Shown here: piece after piece, positions 7,540 through 14,743 of the stretch | Layout of the letters: every line of letters begins with the position of its first letter | Position numbering within the stretch: position 1 is the stretch's first letter | Program-made: the position numbers and the translations under genes | Virus record (IMG/VR): IMGVR_UViG_3300034106_000309 | Span: 1-21,187 of that record | Length of the DNA stretch: 21,187 bases | Reading direction: 5' to 3' (one strand) | Source: a virus | Notes under the pieces: generated by a model | Seen by the model: the letters and a program-made list of their open reading frames with translations, nothing else | What the model was told of the DNA's origin: nothing | The model's database searches: none

Positions 7540-7614
7540 TGTTGCACGAAAGCAACTAGTAAGTTAAAGTTTTACCGTACTGATGCGTTTCATCAGGTTT
7601 CCGTAAGGAAGTTT
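7540..7614 (+). promoter_or_regulatory. Intergenic region with hairpins and a possible weak promoter before the scaffold gene
   Basis: This 75-base gap is the longest non-coding stretch in the window. It contains a 5-bp stem (GTTGC at 7541-7545 with GCAAC at 7552-7556). It also has a perfect 6-bp stem with a 5-base loop (CTGATG at 7580-7585, CATCAG at 7591-7596) followed by GTTT. TTGCAC at 7542-7547 and TAAAGT at 7565-7570 are 17 bases apart and partly match sigma-70 -35 and -10 boxes. AAGGAA at 7605-7610 is the scaffold ribosome-binding site. The boundary between the adhesin and head modules is a sensible place for a promoter or partial terminator, but each signal is weak. Confidence 0.35.
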
Positions 7615-8397
7615 ATGTCGGACGAAAACCAAGTCCCTGAAGTTGTAGCGGCAGAGGCCGTGTCGGAACCCGAGGCTACGGCAGCCCCGGAAACCGTAGA
7701 TGCTACCCCCGAGGTAGCGGAGCCGGAGAAGACTGAACCAAAACTCTTTACACAAGATGATTTGGATAAAGTCATTGATAAAAGACTAAGGAAAGCGCGT
7801 AAGAGTTGGGAAAGAGAGCAGGTGCTAAAGGCGCAATCGACTCCGGTTGAGCCAGCCGCACTGCCTAGCAGAGACGAAGACCCCGAGGCTTATGCCGAGG
7901 CTCTGGCCGAACGCAAAGCAACGGAACTCCTCGCCCGACGCGAAGCAGAGCGGGAGCAGATGGCTCTCCTAGAGGCGTATCACGAGCGTGAAGAAGCGGC
8001 GCGTGACAAGTACGACGACTTCGAGCAAGTCGCGTACAACAACTCGCTGCCGATCACAACTGTGATGGCACAGACGATTCAGGCGTCAGAATTGGGGCCA
8101 GATATAGCCTACTTTCTGGGGTCTAATCCGAAGGAAGCCGAGCGCATTTCCCGCTTACCGCAGTTCCTTCAGGCTAAGGAAATCGGGAAGATTGAGGCCA
8201 AAATGGCCGACAGTCCCGCCCCGGTTAAGAAGACTACTAGTGCGCCCCCGCCGATTAAGCCTGTCACGGCAAAAGGCACTGGCGCTCCGGTCTACGACAC
8301 GACAGACCCACGGTCCATTGCGGCCATGAGTGCGTCAGAGTGGATCGAGCGCGAGCGTCAGCGACAGATTAAACAGTGGGAAGCGCGTAACCGCTAA
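7615..8397 (+). CDS. Capsid scaffolding protein
   Basis: This 260-residue protein immediately precedes the coat gene, the usual scaffold position. Residues 1-45 are very rich in Glu, Ala, Pro and Val (acidic and probably disordered). LFTQDDLDKVIDKRLRKARK starts a long charged helical region that runs to about residue 135, rich in Glu, Arg and Ala (predicted coiled coil). A Pro-rich linker near 205-220 leads to a basic C-terminal helix, WIERERQRQIKQWEARNR. That resembles the basic C-terminal coat-binding helix of P22 scaffold in style, though not in detectable sequence. Its role would be to nucleate and guide procapsid assembly, leaving before or during DNA packaging. The ATG is preceded by AAGGAA at 7605-7610. 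No protease motif is seen. Confidence 0.85.
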   Translation: MSDENQVPEVVAAEAVSEPEATAAPETVDATPEVAEPEKTEPKLFTQDDLDKVIDKRLRKARKSWEREQVLKAQSTPVEPAALPSRDEDPEAYAEALAERKATELLARREAEREQMALLEAYHEREEAARDKYDDFEQVAYNNSLPITTVMAQTIQASELGPDIAYFLGSNPKEAERISRLPQFLQAKEIGKIEAKMADSPAPVKKTTSAPPPIKPVTAKGTGAPVYDTTDPRSIAAMSASEWIERERQRQIKQWEARNR

Positions 8398-8418
8398 CAC
8401 CTTTTTGGAGACACTTTC

Positions 8419-9624
8419 GTGGCTAATACACTTCTTACAATTGATATGATTACGAGAAAGGCTCTCGAAATTCTTGAGAACAACCTTGTAATCACCCGCA
8501 ACGTCAACCGCCAGTACGACGACTCATACGCTGTCGAAGGCGCCAAGATCGGCACCACGCTGCGTATCCGTCTGCCGGACCGCGCTCTTGTGACCGACGG
8601 TGCCGCCCTGCAAGTTCAGGACGACAACGAGCAGTTCACGACCTTGACGGTTGCTTCGCAGAAGCACATCGGCGTCAACTTCACGACCGCCGAAATGACG
8701 ATGCAGTTGGACGACTTTGCCGAGCGCGTGCTGAAGCCGCGTATCAGCCAGTTGGCCGCCAGCATCGACGCTGACGTTGCCAACTCGTTCAACAACATCT
8801 ACCAGTCGGTTGGTACTCCGGGCACGACTCCGGGCACCTCGCTCGTTCTGTTGCAGGCGCAGCAGAAGTTGAACGAAGCCGCTGCTGGCATGTCGCCCCG
8901 CTACGCCACCGTGAACCCGGCCGCTAACGCCGCGCTCGTGGAAGGCATGAAGGGCTTGTTTAACCCGGTGTCCACGATCAGCAAGCAGTTCAAGAGCGGC
9001 TTGATGGGCGAAGGCATCCTCGGTTACGACGAACTTGCCATGTCGCAGTCGATCAAGCAGTTCACGACTGGTAGCCGCGCTGGCGCCCACACCGTGACCA
9101 CGACGATTTCGACGCAGGGCGCTTCGGAGATTGCGATCACCGGCTCTGGCACCGAGACCATCAAGAAGGGCGACGTGTTCACGATTGCCAACGTGTTTGC
9201 GGTCAACCCGCAGACCCGCGAATCGACTGGTTCGCTCCAGCAGTTCGTGGTGACGGAAGACGTGACTGCCGCTGGCGGTGCGTATGCTGCTGTGAAGATC
9301 AGCCCGGCGATCTACACCTCTGGCAACGCGCTTGCTACGGTTAACTCGTTCCCGCAGTCTGGTGCTGCTGTCACTTTCTTGGGTGGCGCTTCAAGCCAGT
9401 ACCCGCAGAACCTCGTGTACCACCGCGACGCGATTGCGTTTGCCACGGCTGACCTCCTGCTCCCGCAGGGCGTTGACATGGCTTCGCGTCAGGTCCACAA
9501 CGGTGTCTCCATGCGCGTTGTTCGTCAGTACGACATCAACAACGACCGTATGCCGTGCCGTATCGACGTGCTGTATGGCTACTCGGTGATCCGTCCGCAG
9601 ATGGCTGTCCGCCTCTGGGGCTAA
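8419..9624 (+). CDS. Major capsid protein, P22 coat-like
   Basis: This 401-residue coat protein is of the P22 gp5 family (HK97 fold with an inserted domain). The N-terminal part has LPDRALVTDGAALQVQDDNE, and the segment LKPRISQLAASIDADVANSF matches the backbone helix region. Roughly residues 220-325 (starting AGAHTVTTTIS, with KKGDVFTIANVFAVNPQTRE) fit the P22-type insertion domain. The C-terminus MPCRIDVLYGYSVIRPQMAV corresponds to the CRI..WYG...RPE segment of P22 coat. The start is a GTG at 8419, chosen because it restores the natural N-terminus (MANTLLTIDM) and has TGGAG upstream at 8406-8410. Codon use is strongly biased toward C and G at third positions, as expected for a highly expressed gene. 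Confidence 0.92.
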   Translation: MANTLLTIDMITRKALEILENNLVITRNVNRQYDDSYAVEGAKIGTTLRIRLPDRALVTDGAALQVQDDNEQFTTLTVASQKHIGVNFTTAEMTMQLDDFAERVLKPRISQLAASIDADVANSFNNIYQSVGTPGTTPGTSLVLLQAQQKLNEAAAGMSPRYATVNPAANAALVEGMKGLFNPVSTISKQFKSGLMGEGILGYDELAMSQSIKQFTTGSRAGAHTVTTTISTQGASEIAITGSGTETIKKGDVFTIANVFAVNPQTRESTGSLQQFVVTEDVTAAGGAYAAVKISPAIYTSGNALATVNSFPQSGAAVTFLGGASSQYPQNLVYHRDAIAFATADLLLPQGVDMASRQVHNGVSMRVVRQYDINNDRMPCRIDVLYGYSVIRPQMAVRLWG

Positions 9625-9649
9625 TGGTTAAATTTAAGGAGTAACTAAA

Positions 9650-10051
9650 ATGGCACTTCCTAATGGTTCTGGTGGATATCAGGTTGGCGCGGGCGGTACT
9701 GAGCCGCTGTTTTTCCCGCAGGGCGCCCCGACCGCGCTGACGGCTGCTGCTACGGCAACGGCTGCTCAGTTGGTCAACGGCCTTTTCACCTTTAACGGTA
9801 CGGCTGGCAACTTGACGCTGCCAACGGTGGCTCTCCTTGAGGCCGCCTATCCGTCAATGGCTGATAAGGTTGATTCGGCTTTCGACTTCTACGTCATCAA
9901 CATTGATGCGTCGGGTTCGGATGCAATCACGGTGGCTGTCGGCACGGGCTGGACGCTGGTTGGTGCGGGTGCGGTTTCGGCGGCTTCGTCCGGCCACTTC
10001 CGCGCTCGTAAGACTGGCTCTGGCACTTGGACCGTCTACCGCGTTTCGTAA
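9650..10051 (+). CDS. Probable head decoration protein (133 aa)
   Basis: This protein directly follows the coat gene and has a strong AAGGAG ribosome-binding site at 9636-9641. It is rich in Ala, Gly and Thr with alternating beta strands: FNGTAGNLTLPTVALLEAAY, then FDFYVINIDASGSDAITVAV, and a C-terminal FRARKTGSGTWTVYRVS. This pattern (a strand-rich domain with TLPT, VIN, TV and a final YRV) recurs in small proteins beside phage coat genes that I take to be capsid decoration or head-fibre components. No membrane segment or enzyme motif is visible. The position and expected high expression support a virion role. The exact family cannot be confirmed without a search. Confidence 0.65.
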   Translation: MALPNGSGGYQVGAGGTEPLFFPQGAPTALTAAATATAAQLVNGLFTFNGTAGNLTLPTVALLEAAYPSMADKVDSAFDFYVINIDASGSDAITVAVGTGWTLVGAGAVSAASSGHFRARKTGSGTWTVYRVS

Positions 10052-10058
10052 TGGCAAC

Positions 10059-10086
10059 GCCCTCGGCGGGGCAACCCGCCGAGGGC
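10059..10086 (+). terminator. Perfect 12-bp GC-rich hairpin with GCAA tetraloop
   Basis: GCCCTCGGCGGG at 10059-10070 pairs perfectly with CCCGCCGAGGGC at 10075-10086 across a GCAA loop (a GNRA tetraloop). It lies 7 bases after the stop of the preceding gene. The bases that follow (ACCACCTAAAGGGG) have no run of T, so it is not a canonical intrinsic terminator. It could be an attenuator, an RNase or 3'-exonuclease barrier that stabilises the coat mRNA, or a partial terminator. The AAAGGGG at 10094-10100 just beyond it serves the next gene. Confidence 0.6.
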
Positions 10087-10107
10087 ACCACCTAAAGGGG
10101 TATTGAT

Positions 10108-10608
10108 ATGCCTAATACACAGGCGATTGGTGTTGCTTTTGCGGATCAGGCGATTATCAACGGCTCGCTTGACTCGGCCACGCTCGTTAATTCCAACGTG
10201 CGTAGCGGATTCAGCGCAGCGCAGCAGGGCGCAACGATTACGACAACGGGCAATAGCGACGTGTTCGTCATTGCTCCGGTGTCGGGCGTTTTGTCGGCTG
10301 CGTGGTTCTCAGGCGTTGATGCGCTGGCTGCAAGCGATACTAACTACATTACGTTTACTATCACCAACCTTGGTACGTCTGGTTCGGGCACCGCAGCGAT
10401 GCTGGCGGCGACCGATGCCAACACGACTAAGACCACGGGTGGCACCGCTTTGACTGCTAATGCTCAACGCGTATTGTCGCTGAACGGCACGGCAGCAAAC
10501 CTTGTAGTGGCAGCCGGTGATCGTCTCCGTATCCGCGCTGCGGCAACGGGCACGCTTGCCAACACTGTCACGTTCCCGGTCTACATGCTCAACTTCAGCG
10601 TTTCGTAA
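10108..10608 (+). CDS. Probable virion beta-sandwich protein (166 aa), unknown
   Basis: This small-residue-rich, beta-strand-rich protein has no Cys and few charged residues: MPNTQAIGVAFADQAIINGS, ITTTGNSDVFVIAPVSGVLS, NYITFTITNLGTSGSGTAAM and VTFPVYMLNFSVS at the end. Composition and position between coat and gp4-like genes suggest a capsid decoration or other head-surface protein. I do not recognise a specific family. AAAGGGG at 10094-10100 precedes the ATG by 7 nt. Together with the 133-residue protein before the hairpin it makes a pair of small Ala/Thr/Gly-rich proteins after the coat gene, possibly two decoration proteins. Confidence 0.6.
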   Translation: MPNTQAIGVAFADQAIINGSLDSATLVNSNVRSGFSAAQQGATITTTGNSDVFVIAPVSGVLSAAWFSGVDALAASDTNYITFTITNLGTSGSGTAAMLAATDANTTKTTGGTALTANAQRVLSLNGTAANLVVAAGDRLRIRAAATGTLANTVTFPVYMLNFSVS

Positions 10609-10609
10609 T

Positions 10610-10816
10610 ATGTCCAATATCTACCTTCGCCACCCCAGACATGGGGAAAAAATTGCTATCTCTTGGCTGGAAGCGAGGGAAGATATGGAACAAGGATGGG
10701 AGGAGTTTGATCCTTCCAACCCTAATGAGTCTGAACCCTCGGCGTCGTCAGATGTGGCGGCGTCGGGGGATTCTCAGCATAATGCGTTGAGAACGCGTCG
10801 CCGCCGTAAGGAGTAA
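10610..10816 (+). CDS. 68-residue phage protein of the head-completion region
   Basis: I choose the ATG at 10610, one base after the preceding TAA. The frame is open further upstream only through out-of-frame sequence of the previous gene. The protein starts MSNIYLRHPRHGEKIAISWL, continues with EAREDMEQGWEEFDPSN and ends in a Ser/Asp-rich stretch plus a basic tail ALRTRRRRKE. The YLRHP.HG ... GWE pattern occurs in small proteins just before gp4-like genes in other phages, as I recognise it. Its function is unknown. The opposite charges of the middle (acidic) and end (very basic) suggest a nucleic-acid or protein contact role, which is speculation. Confidence 0.65.
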   Translation: MSNIYLRHPRHGEKIAISWLEAREDMEQGWEEFDPSNPNESEPSASSDVAASGDSQHNALRTRRRRKE

Positions 10817-10819
10817 GTC

Positions 10820-11533
10820 ATGGCTACAACTGCTGCCGATCAAATCAACGGCGCGTTGCGGCTGATCGGGCAGTTGGCCGAGGGCGAAGTCCCTTCTGCG
10901 GCCACGTCGCAGGATGCCCTCACCGCTTTGAACCAGATGCTCGACTCGTGGAGTACCGAGCGTTTGGCGGTCTACTCGACCCAAGATCAGGTCTATAACT
11001 GGCTGCCTAACGTCCGCACCATTACGATGGGACCGACCGGCGTGTTTGTAGCCGAGCGTCCTATCCTGATGGACGACGCCACCTATTTCCGTGATGCCTC
11101 GACCAACGTGTCGTATGGCATCAAACTAATCAATAACCAGCAGTACAACAGTATTGCAGTTAAAACGGTAACGTCCACGTATCCGCAGTTGATGTGGGTC
11201 AATATGACCTACCCGGACGTAGAGATCTATATCTATCCGGTGCCGACCAAGGTGCTGGAGTTCCACTTTGTGTCGGTGCGTCCGTTGGCTACTCCTGCCG
11301 CGCTAGACACTAACCTCGCGTTCCCGCCGGGATACTTGCGGGCTTTCCGATTTAACTTGGCTTGTGAACTTGCGGCAGAGTTCGGTGTCGAACCCTCTCC
11401 GCAGGTGCAGCGCATTGCTATGACTAGCAAGCGCGACTTGAAGCGCATCAATAACCCGGATGACCTGATGGCAATGCCTGCGGCACTGCTTGTCAACCGA
11501 CCGCGCTTTAATATCTTCACGGGCAACTTCTAA
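10820..11533 (+). CDS. P22 gp4-like head-completion / tail accessory factor
   Basis: This 237-residue protein has the hallmarks of the gp4-like packaged-DNA stabilisation family. Residues 1-50 carry a helical start (INGALRLIGQLAEGEVPSAA, DALTALNQMLDSWSTERLAV). A beta-rich middle (GPTGVFVAERPILMDDATYF, MTYPDVEIYIYPVP) follows. A helical C-terminal part has FPPGYLRAFRFNLACELAAE and KRDLKRINN. In P22, gp4 binds under the portal after packaging and forms the adaptor for the tail hub. Reported P22 gp4 is shorter (166 residues), but environmental relatives are often of this larger size. AAGGAG lies upstream of the ATG at about 10809-10814. The stop overlaps the gp10-like start (TAATG), matching the P22 order gene 4 then gene 10. 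Confidence 0.85.
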   Translation: MATTAADQINGALRLIGQLAEGEVPSAATSQDALTALNQMLDSWSTERLAVYSTQDQVYNWLPNVRTITMGPTGVFVAERPILMDDATYFRDASTNVSYGIKLINNQQYNSIAVKTVTSTYPQLMWVNMTYPDVEIYIYPVPTKVLEFHFVSVRPLATPAALDTNLAFPPGYLRAFRFNLACELAAEFGVEPSPQVQRIAMTSKRDLKRINNPDDLMAMPAALLVNRPRFNIFTGNF

Positions 11534-13242
11534 TGAAGACGCCGATCCTCGGGTCGTCGTATGTAATCCGGTCGGTCAATGCAGCCGACAGCCGGATGGT
11601 CAATCTTTACCCAGAAGTGATTCCCGAGGGCGGCAAGGAGCCTGCATACTTGCAACGCTGCCCCGGCTTGGCTCTACAGGCCACGATTGGCACTGGACCT
11701 ATCCGTGGCTTGTGGTCGCTAGGCAATTACTTGTACGTCGTTTCTGGTAACGAGTTCTATAAGTTAGATTCTAACTATGCGCCTGCTGCGCTAAACCAGT
11801 TGTTGCTGGAAGACGACTCGCTAGTGTTGTTAGAAGATGGCAGCACTATTCTTTTAGAAGACGCTGCCTCTAGCGTTGTTGGGTTTGTCTCGGGCACAGG
11901 CCCGGTATCTATGGCCGACAACGGCACGCAAATCTTTATTGCTGCCAACCCTGACGGCTACATCTTTAACACGGCAACCGACACGTTTGCCCAGATTACT
12001 GACCCCGACTTTCCGGGTGCGGTAACGGTTGGCTACCTTGACGGTTACTTTGTATTCAACGAACCGAACTCGCAACGCGTCTGGGTCACAAGCCTATTGG
12101 ACGGCTTGTCTATTGACCCCTTGGATTTTGCAAGCGCTGAGGGTTCACCAGACGGGCTAGTATCCCTGATCATTGACCATCGAGAGGCGTGGCTGTTTGG
12201 CACGAACTCCGTGGAGGTCTGGTACAACTCCGGCGATGCCGATTTTCCGCTCACCCGTATCCAAGGCGCCTATAACGAGATCGGCTGTATTGCGCCGTAC
12301 TCGGTCGCCAAGATGGATAACTCCGTCTTCTGGCTCGGCGCAGACGCTCGGGGTCAGGGCATTGTGTATCGAGCCAATGGCTACCAAGGCGTGCGCGTAT
12401 CTACCCATGCAGTTGAGTACGCCATTCAGCAATACGGCAACCTTGCCGATGCTGTGGGCTATACGTACCAACAAGACGGCCACACGTTCTACGTGTTGAA
12501 CTTTACCAACGCAGATACAACATGGGTGTTTGACGCGGCGACAGGCTCGTGGCACGAGCGTGCTGGTTTCCGTAATGGCGACTTCAAGCGCCACCGTGGT
12601 AACTGCCATGCTCGTTTCAACGGTGATCCAATCATTGGCGATTACCAGAACGGTCGCCTGTATGCGTTTGATCTGGACGTGTACTCCGACGCTGGCGTTA
12701 CGCAGAAGTGGCTGCGGTCTTGGCGTGCGCTGCCAACCGGCGGTAATGATCTAAAACGTACCGCTCACCACACGCTTCAGATTGACTGCGAGACAGGCGT
12801 TGGCTTGCCGGGTGTTGATGCGTTTGACCCGGCCACAGAGATTACGACTGAAACGCAAGTCATCATTAACACTGAGACTGGCGCACCGTCGCTCAACGCC
12901 AACCTTGGAACCAACGTACCACAAGATATTGAGACTCAGACCTGCAACAACATACTAGGTGTTGTGCAGGACGATGGCTTGAGCCTTGCGATTGAGACGA
13001 CGCCTGTTGTTGGCGCTAACCCGCAGTTGATGCTGCGATGGTCTGACGACGGCGGTCATACGTGGAACGGCGAGCGCACTGTGTCGATGGGTCGCACTGG
13101 TCAATACGGCACTCGCGCTATCTTTCGACGCCTTGGCATGACTTTGAAGTTGCGTGACCGCGTGTACGAGATCAGCGGCACCGATCCGGTCAAGGTCGCC
13201 ATCATGGGCGCTGAACTGCAACTGAGCGGCACTTCGTCGTGA
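11533..13242 (+). CDS. P22 gp10-like packaged-DNA stabilisation / tail hub protein
   Basis: This 569-residue protein begins with the family-typical region KTPILGSSYVIRSVNAADSR, MVNLYPEVIPEGGKEPAYLQ and CPGLALQATIGTGPIRGLWS. Blade-like strands follow (YVVSGNEFYKLDS, DGYFVFNEPNSQRVWVTSLL, WLFGTNSVEVWYNSG). In P22, gp10 forms the hexameric hub below gp4 and holds the needle. A threefold repeat of LLED units lies at residues 91-114. The C-terminal third contains RWSDDGGHTWNGERTVSMGR, which is widespread in gp10-like proteins of environmental podoviruses. The start overlaps the gp4 stop by one base. No strong ribosome-binding site is seen, so coupling is likely. Confidence 0.85.
   Translation: MKTPILGSSYVIRSVNAADSRMVNLYPEVIPEGGKEPAYLQRCPGLALQATIGTGPIRGLWSLGNYLYVVSGNEFYKLDSNYAPAALNQLLLEDDSLVLLEDGSTILLEDAASSVVGFVSGTGPVSMADNGTQIFIAANPDGYIFNTATDTFAQITDPDFPGAVTVGYLDGYFVFNEPNSQRVWVTSLLDGLSIDPLDFASAEGSPDGLVSLIIDHREAWLFGTNSVEVWYNSGDADFPLTRIQGAYNEIGCIAPYSVAKMDNSVFWLGADARGQGIVYRANGYQGVRVSTHAVEYAIQQYGNLADAVGYTYQQDGHTFYVLNFTNADTTWVFDAATGSWHERAGFRNGDFKRHRGNCHARFNGDPIIGDYQNGRLYAFDLDVYSDAGVTQKWLRSWRALPTGGNDLKRTAHHTLQIDCETGVGLPGVDAFDPATEITTETQVIINTETGAPSLNANLGTNVPQDIETQTCNNILGVVQDDGLSLAIETTPVVGANPQLMLRWSDDGGHTWNGERTVSMGRTGQYGTRAIFRRLGMTLKLRDRVYEISGTDPVKVAIMGAELQLSGTSS
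11803..11874 (+). repeat. Three tandem 24-nt units encoding LLEDxxxx
   Basis: Bases 11803-11826, 11827-11850 and 11851-11874 encode LLEDDSLV, LLEDGSTI and LLEDAASS. The protein pattern is kept while codons differ (for example CTGGAAGAC, TTAGAAGAT and TTAGAAGAC for LED). The repeat lies at residues 91-114 of the gp10-like protein. Confidence 0.85.
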
Positions 13243-13946
13243 CCCAGAACATCACGCAAATCCCTGCCCCGCGTGTGCCGTTTATTGACGAGCGCACCGG
13301 CCAGATTTCGCGTGAATGGTTTCGCTTTCTTAATAATCAGTTTCAGTTAACTGGTGGTGGTACTACGCAGACCACCATTGCTGACCTTGAATTAGCGCCA
13401 GCGTTGGCGGCTAACGTCGAGGACGAGTTGGCGGTAGTCAAGGGGCAACTAGACGATCTGCAAAAAGGGCCGCCTCGGTTTGAACCGGGTCTTATCAACT
13501 ACGGTTCGTTTTTCTCAACGCAGACTCAAGCGGCAACGGTCATCAACACGGCCTACGCCATCACGTACAACAATGCTGATCCGGCGTATGGCGTTTACCG
13601 TGACCCAGCCGATAGCAGCAAGATTAAAGTTACTCGACCTGCTATCTACAATGTCCAGTTTTCTATTCAGGTAGACAAGACTTCGGGCGGTACGGGGCGA
13701 CTGTATATTTGGCCTGCTATCAACGGCACTGCCGTAGCAAACTCTGCGTCACTGATTCAGATTCAAGGCAACAACGCCGAAATCTTCTCTGCCGCTAACT
13801 TTTTCTTGCCGTTGTCTAACGGCGATTACTTTCAGTTGTACTTTTCCGTGGATGCGCTGGACGTGCAGTTGCAGCAATTTGCCGCCGCTCCTCCAGTTCC
13901 GGCCATTCCTTCAATCATTTTGACTGTTATGCAGGTGTACGTATGA
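13239..13946 (+). CDS. Tail knob/needle-like protein with C1q/TNF-like C-terminal domain
   Basis: This 235-residue protein starts with a GTG at 13239 that overlaps the gp10 stop (GTGA). The N-terminal segment PRVPFIDERTGQISREWFRF is a motif seen in many phage tail proteins. Residues about 47-80 (IADLELAPALAANVEDELAV, VKGQLDDLQ) look like a short coiled coil. Residues from about 83 to 235 form a beta-rich domain with GSFFSTQTQ, IKVTRPAIYNVQFSIQVDK, NFFLPLSNGDYFQLYFS and a last strand ILTVMQVYV, fitting a trimeric C1q/TNF-type jelly roll. It stands exactly where P22 has its tail needle gene 26 (233 residues), but sequence similarity to gp26 is not visible. Function as a needle or knob is inferred. 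Confidence 0.65.
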   Translation: MTQNITQIPAPRVPFIDERTGQISREWFRFLNNQFQLTGGGTTQTTIADLELAPALAANVEDELAVVKGQLDDLQKGPPRFEPGLINYGSFFSTQTQAATVINTAYAITYNNADPAYGVYRDPADSSKIKVTRPAIYNVQFSIQVDKTSGGTGRLYIWPAINGTAVANSASLIQIQGNNAEIFSAANFFLPLSNGDYFQLYFSVDALDVQLQQFAAAPPVPAIPSIILTVMQVYV

Positions 13947-14743
13947 CCGTTTACCTTTCACCCTTTGCGGGAGCCGGGGCGCAGTTCTTTACCGATGACG
14001 GCTCTGTGCTGTCGGGCGGAAAGATTTATACCTACGCTGCTGGCACCACGACCCCGCTGACGACGTATACGTCGATTCTTGGCACAACGGCTAACTCCAA
14101 CCCCATCATTCTTGATAGCGGCGGACGACTGCCAGAGGACATGTGGCTGGCCGAAGGCGTTAAGTACCGCTTCGTGCTGAAAGACTCGTGCGATATTCAG
14201 ATTGGCGAGTACGACGACATCGCTGGCATCAACGACATCTCTACGGAGAGCGTTGCGTGGTCCACGATTACCGGCACGCCGACGACCGTAGCCGGGTATG
14301 GCATTACCAACGCCCTGACGACGACGGCTGCGGCAGCAACCTATGCGCCGATTGCCTCGCCCACGTTCACCGGCACGCCGCTGATCCCGGACAACGACTC
14401 GGTTAGCGCGAACTATGCTGTGGGCTATCGAGAAGCCCCGCAGGTATCTAAGACGGCTAACTATCAGTTAGTGCTGGCAGATCGCGGCAAGTCCATTTTG
14501 ATGAACGGCACCAGCCTAACGCTGACTATTCCGGCTAACTCGGCCGTCGCGTTCCCGGTGGGCACCGTGATTATTATCGTCAACGTCAATACCAGCGCGT
14601 TGTCGATTTCCATTACGACCGACACCCTGACTCTGGCGAACAGCACCACGACCGGCACTCGCACTTTGGCTCGTAACGGCTTGGCTACCTGCGTCAAGAT
14701 TGGCAGCACGTCTTGGCTGATCAGCGGAGCGGGATTGTCCTAA
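13943..14743 (+). CDS. Tail fibre, short form (266 aa)
   Basis: The N-terminal region (residues 1-80) has SPFAGAGAQFFTDDGSVLSG, GKIYTYAAGTTTPLTTYTS and GGRLPEDMWLAEGVKYRFVL, a block I recognise from podovirus tail fibres. Residues about 110-145 contain the fibre repeat-like GTPTTVAGYGITNA and SPTFTGTPLIPDND. The C-terminal 100 residues are beta-rich and lack a known tip domain (SLTLTIPANSAVAFPVGTVI, GSTSWLISGAGLS). The product is likely a virion adhesin attached near the hub. The start overlaps the preceding stop (ATGA). Relative to the fibre block at 39-7539 this is a separate fibre gene with a different anchor, so it probably occupies a different place on the tail. Confidence 0.8.
   Translation: MTVYLSPFAGAGAQFFTDDGSVLSGGKIYTYAAGTTTPLTTYTSILGTTANSNPIILDSGGRLPEDMWLAEGVKYRFVLKDSCDIQIGEYDDIAGINDISTESVAWSTITGTPTTVAGYGITNALTTTAAAATYAPIASPTFTGTPLIPDNDSVSANYAVGYREAPQVSKTANYQLVLADRGKSILMNGTSLTLTIPANSAVAFPVGTVIIIVNVNTSALSISITTDTLTLANSTTTGTRTLARNGLATCVKIGSTSWLISGAGLS

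Noticed and set aside
7580-7596. CTGATG/CATCAG hairpin as a true intrinsic terminator
   Set aside because: The stem is only 6 bp and the following T run is three bases, so I list it only as part of a possible regulatory region.
8524-9090. 188-codon open frame on the minus strand inside the coat gene
   Set aside because: It mirrors a highly expressed gene with strong GC bias at third positions, which removes stops on the opposite strand. It has no ribosome-binding site and no recognisable domain.
14713-14742. TTG start that would extend the glycine-rich protein by 10 residues
   Set aside because: The ATG at 14743 overlaps the previous stop in the TAATG form used elsewhere in this window, and no ribosome-binding site supports the TTG.
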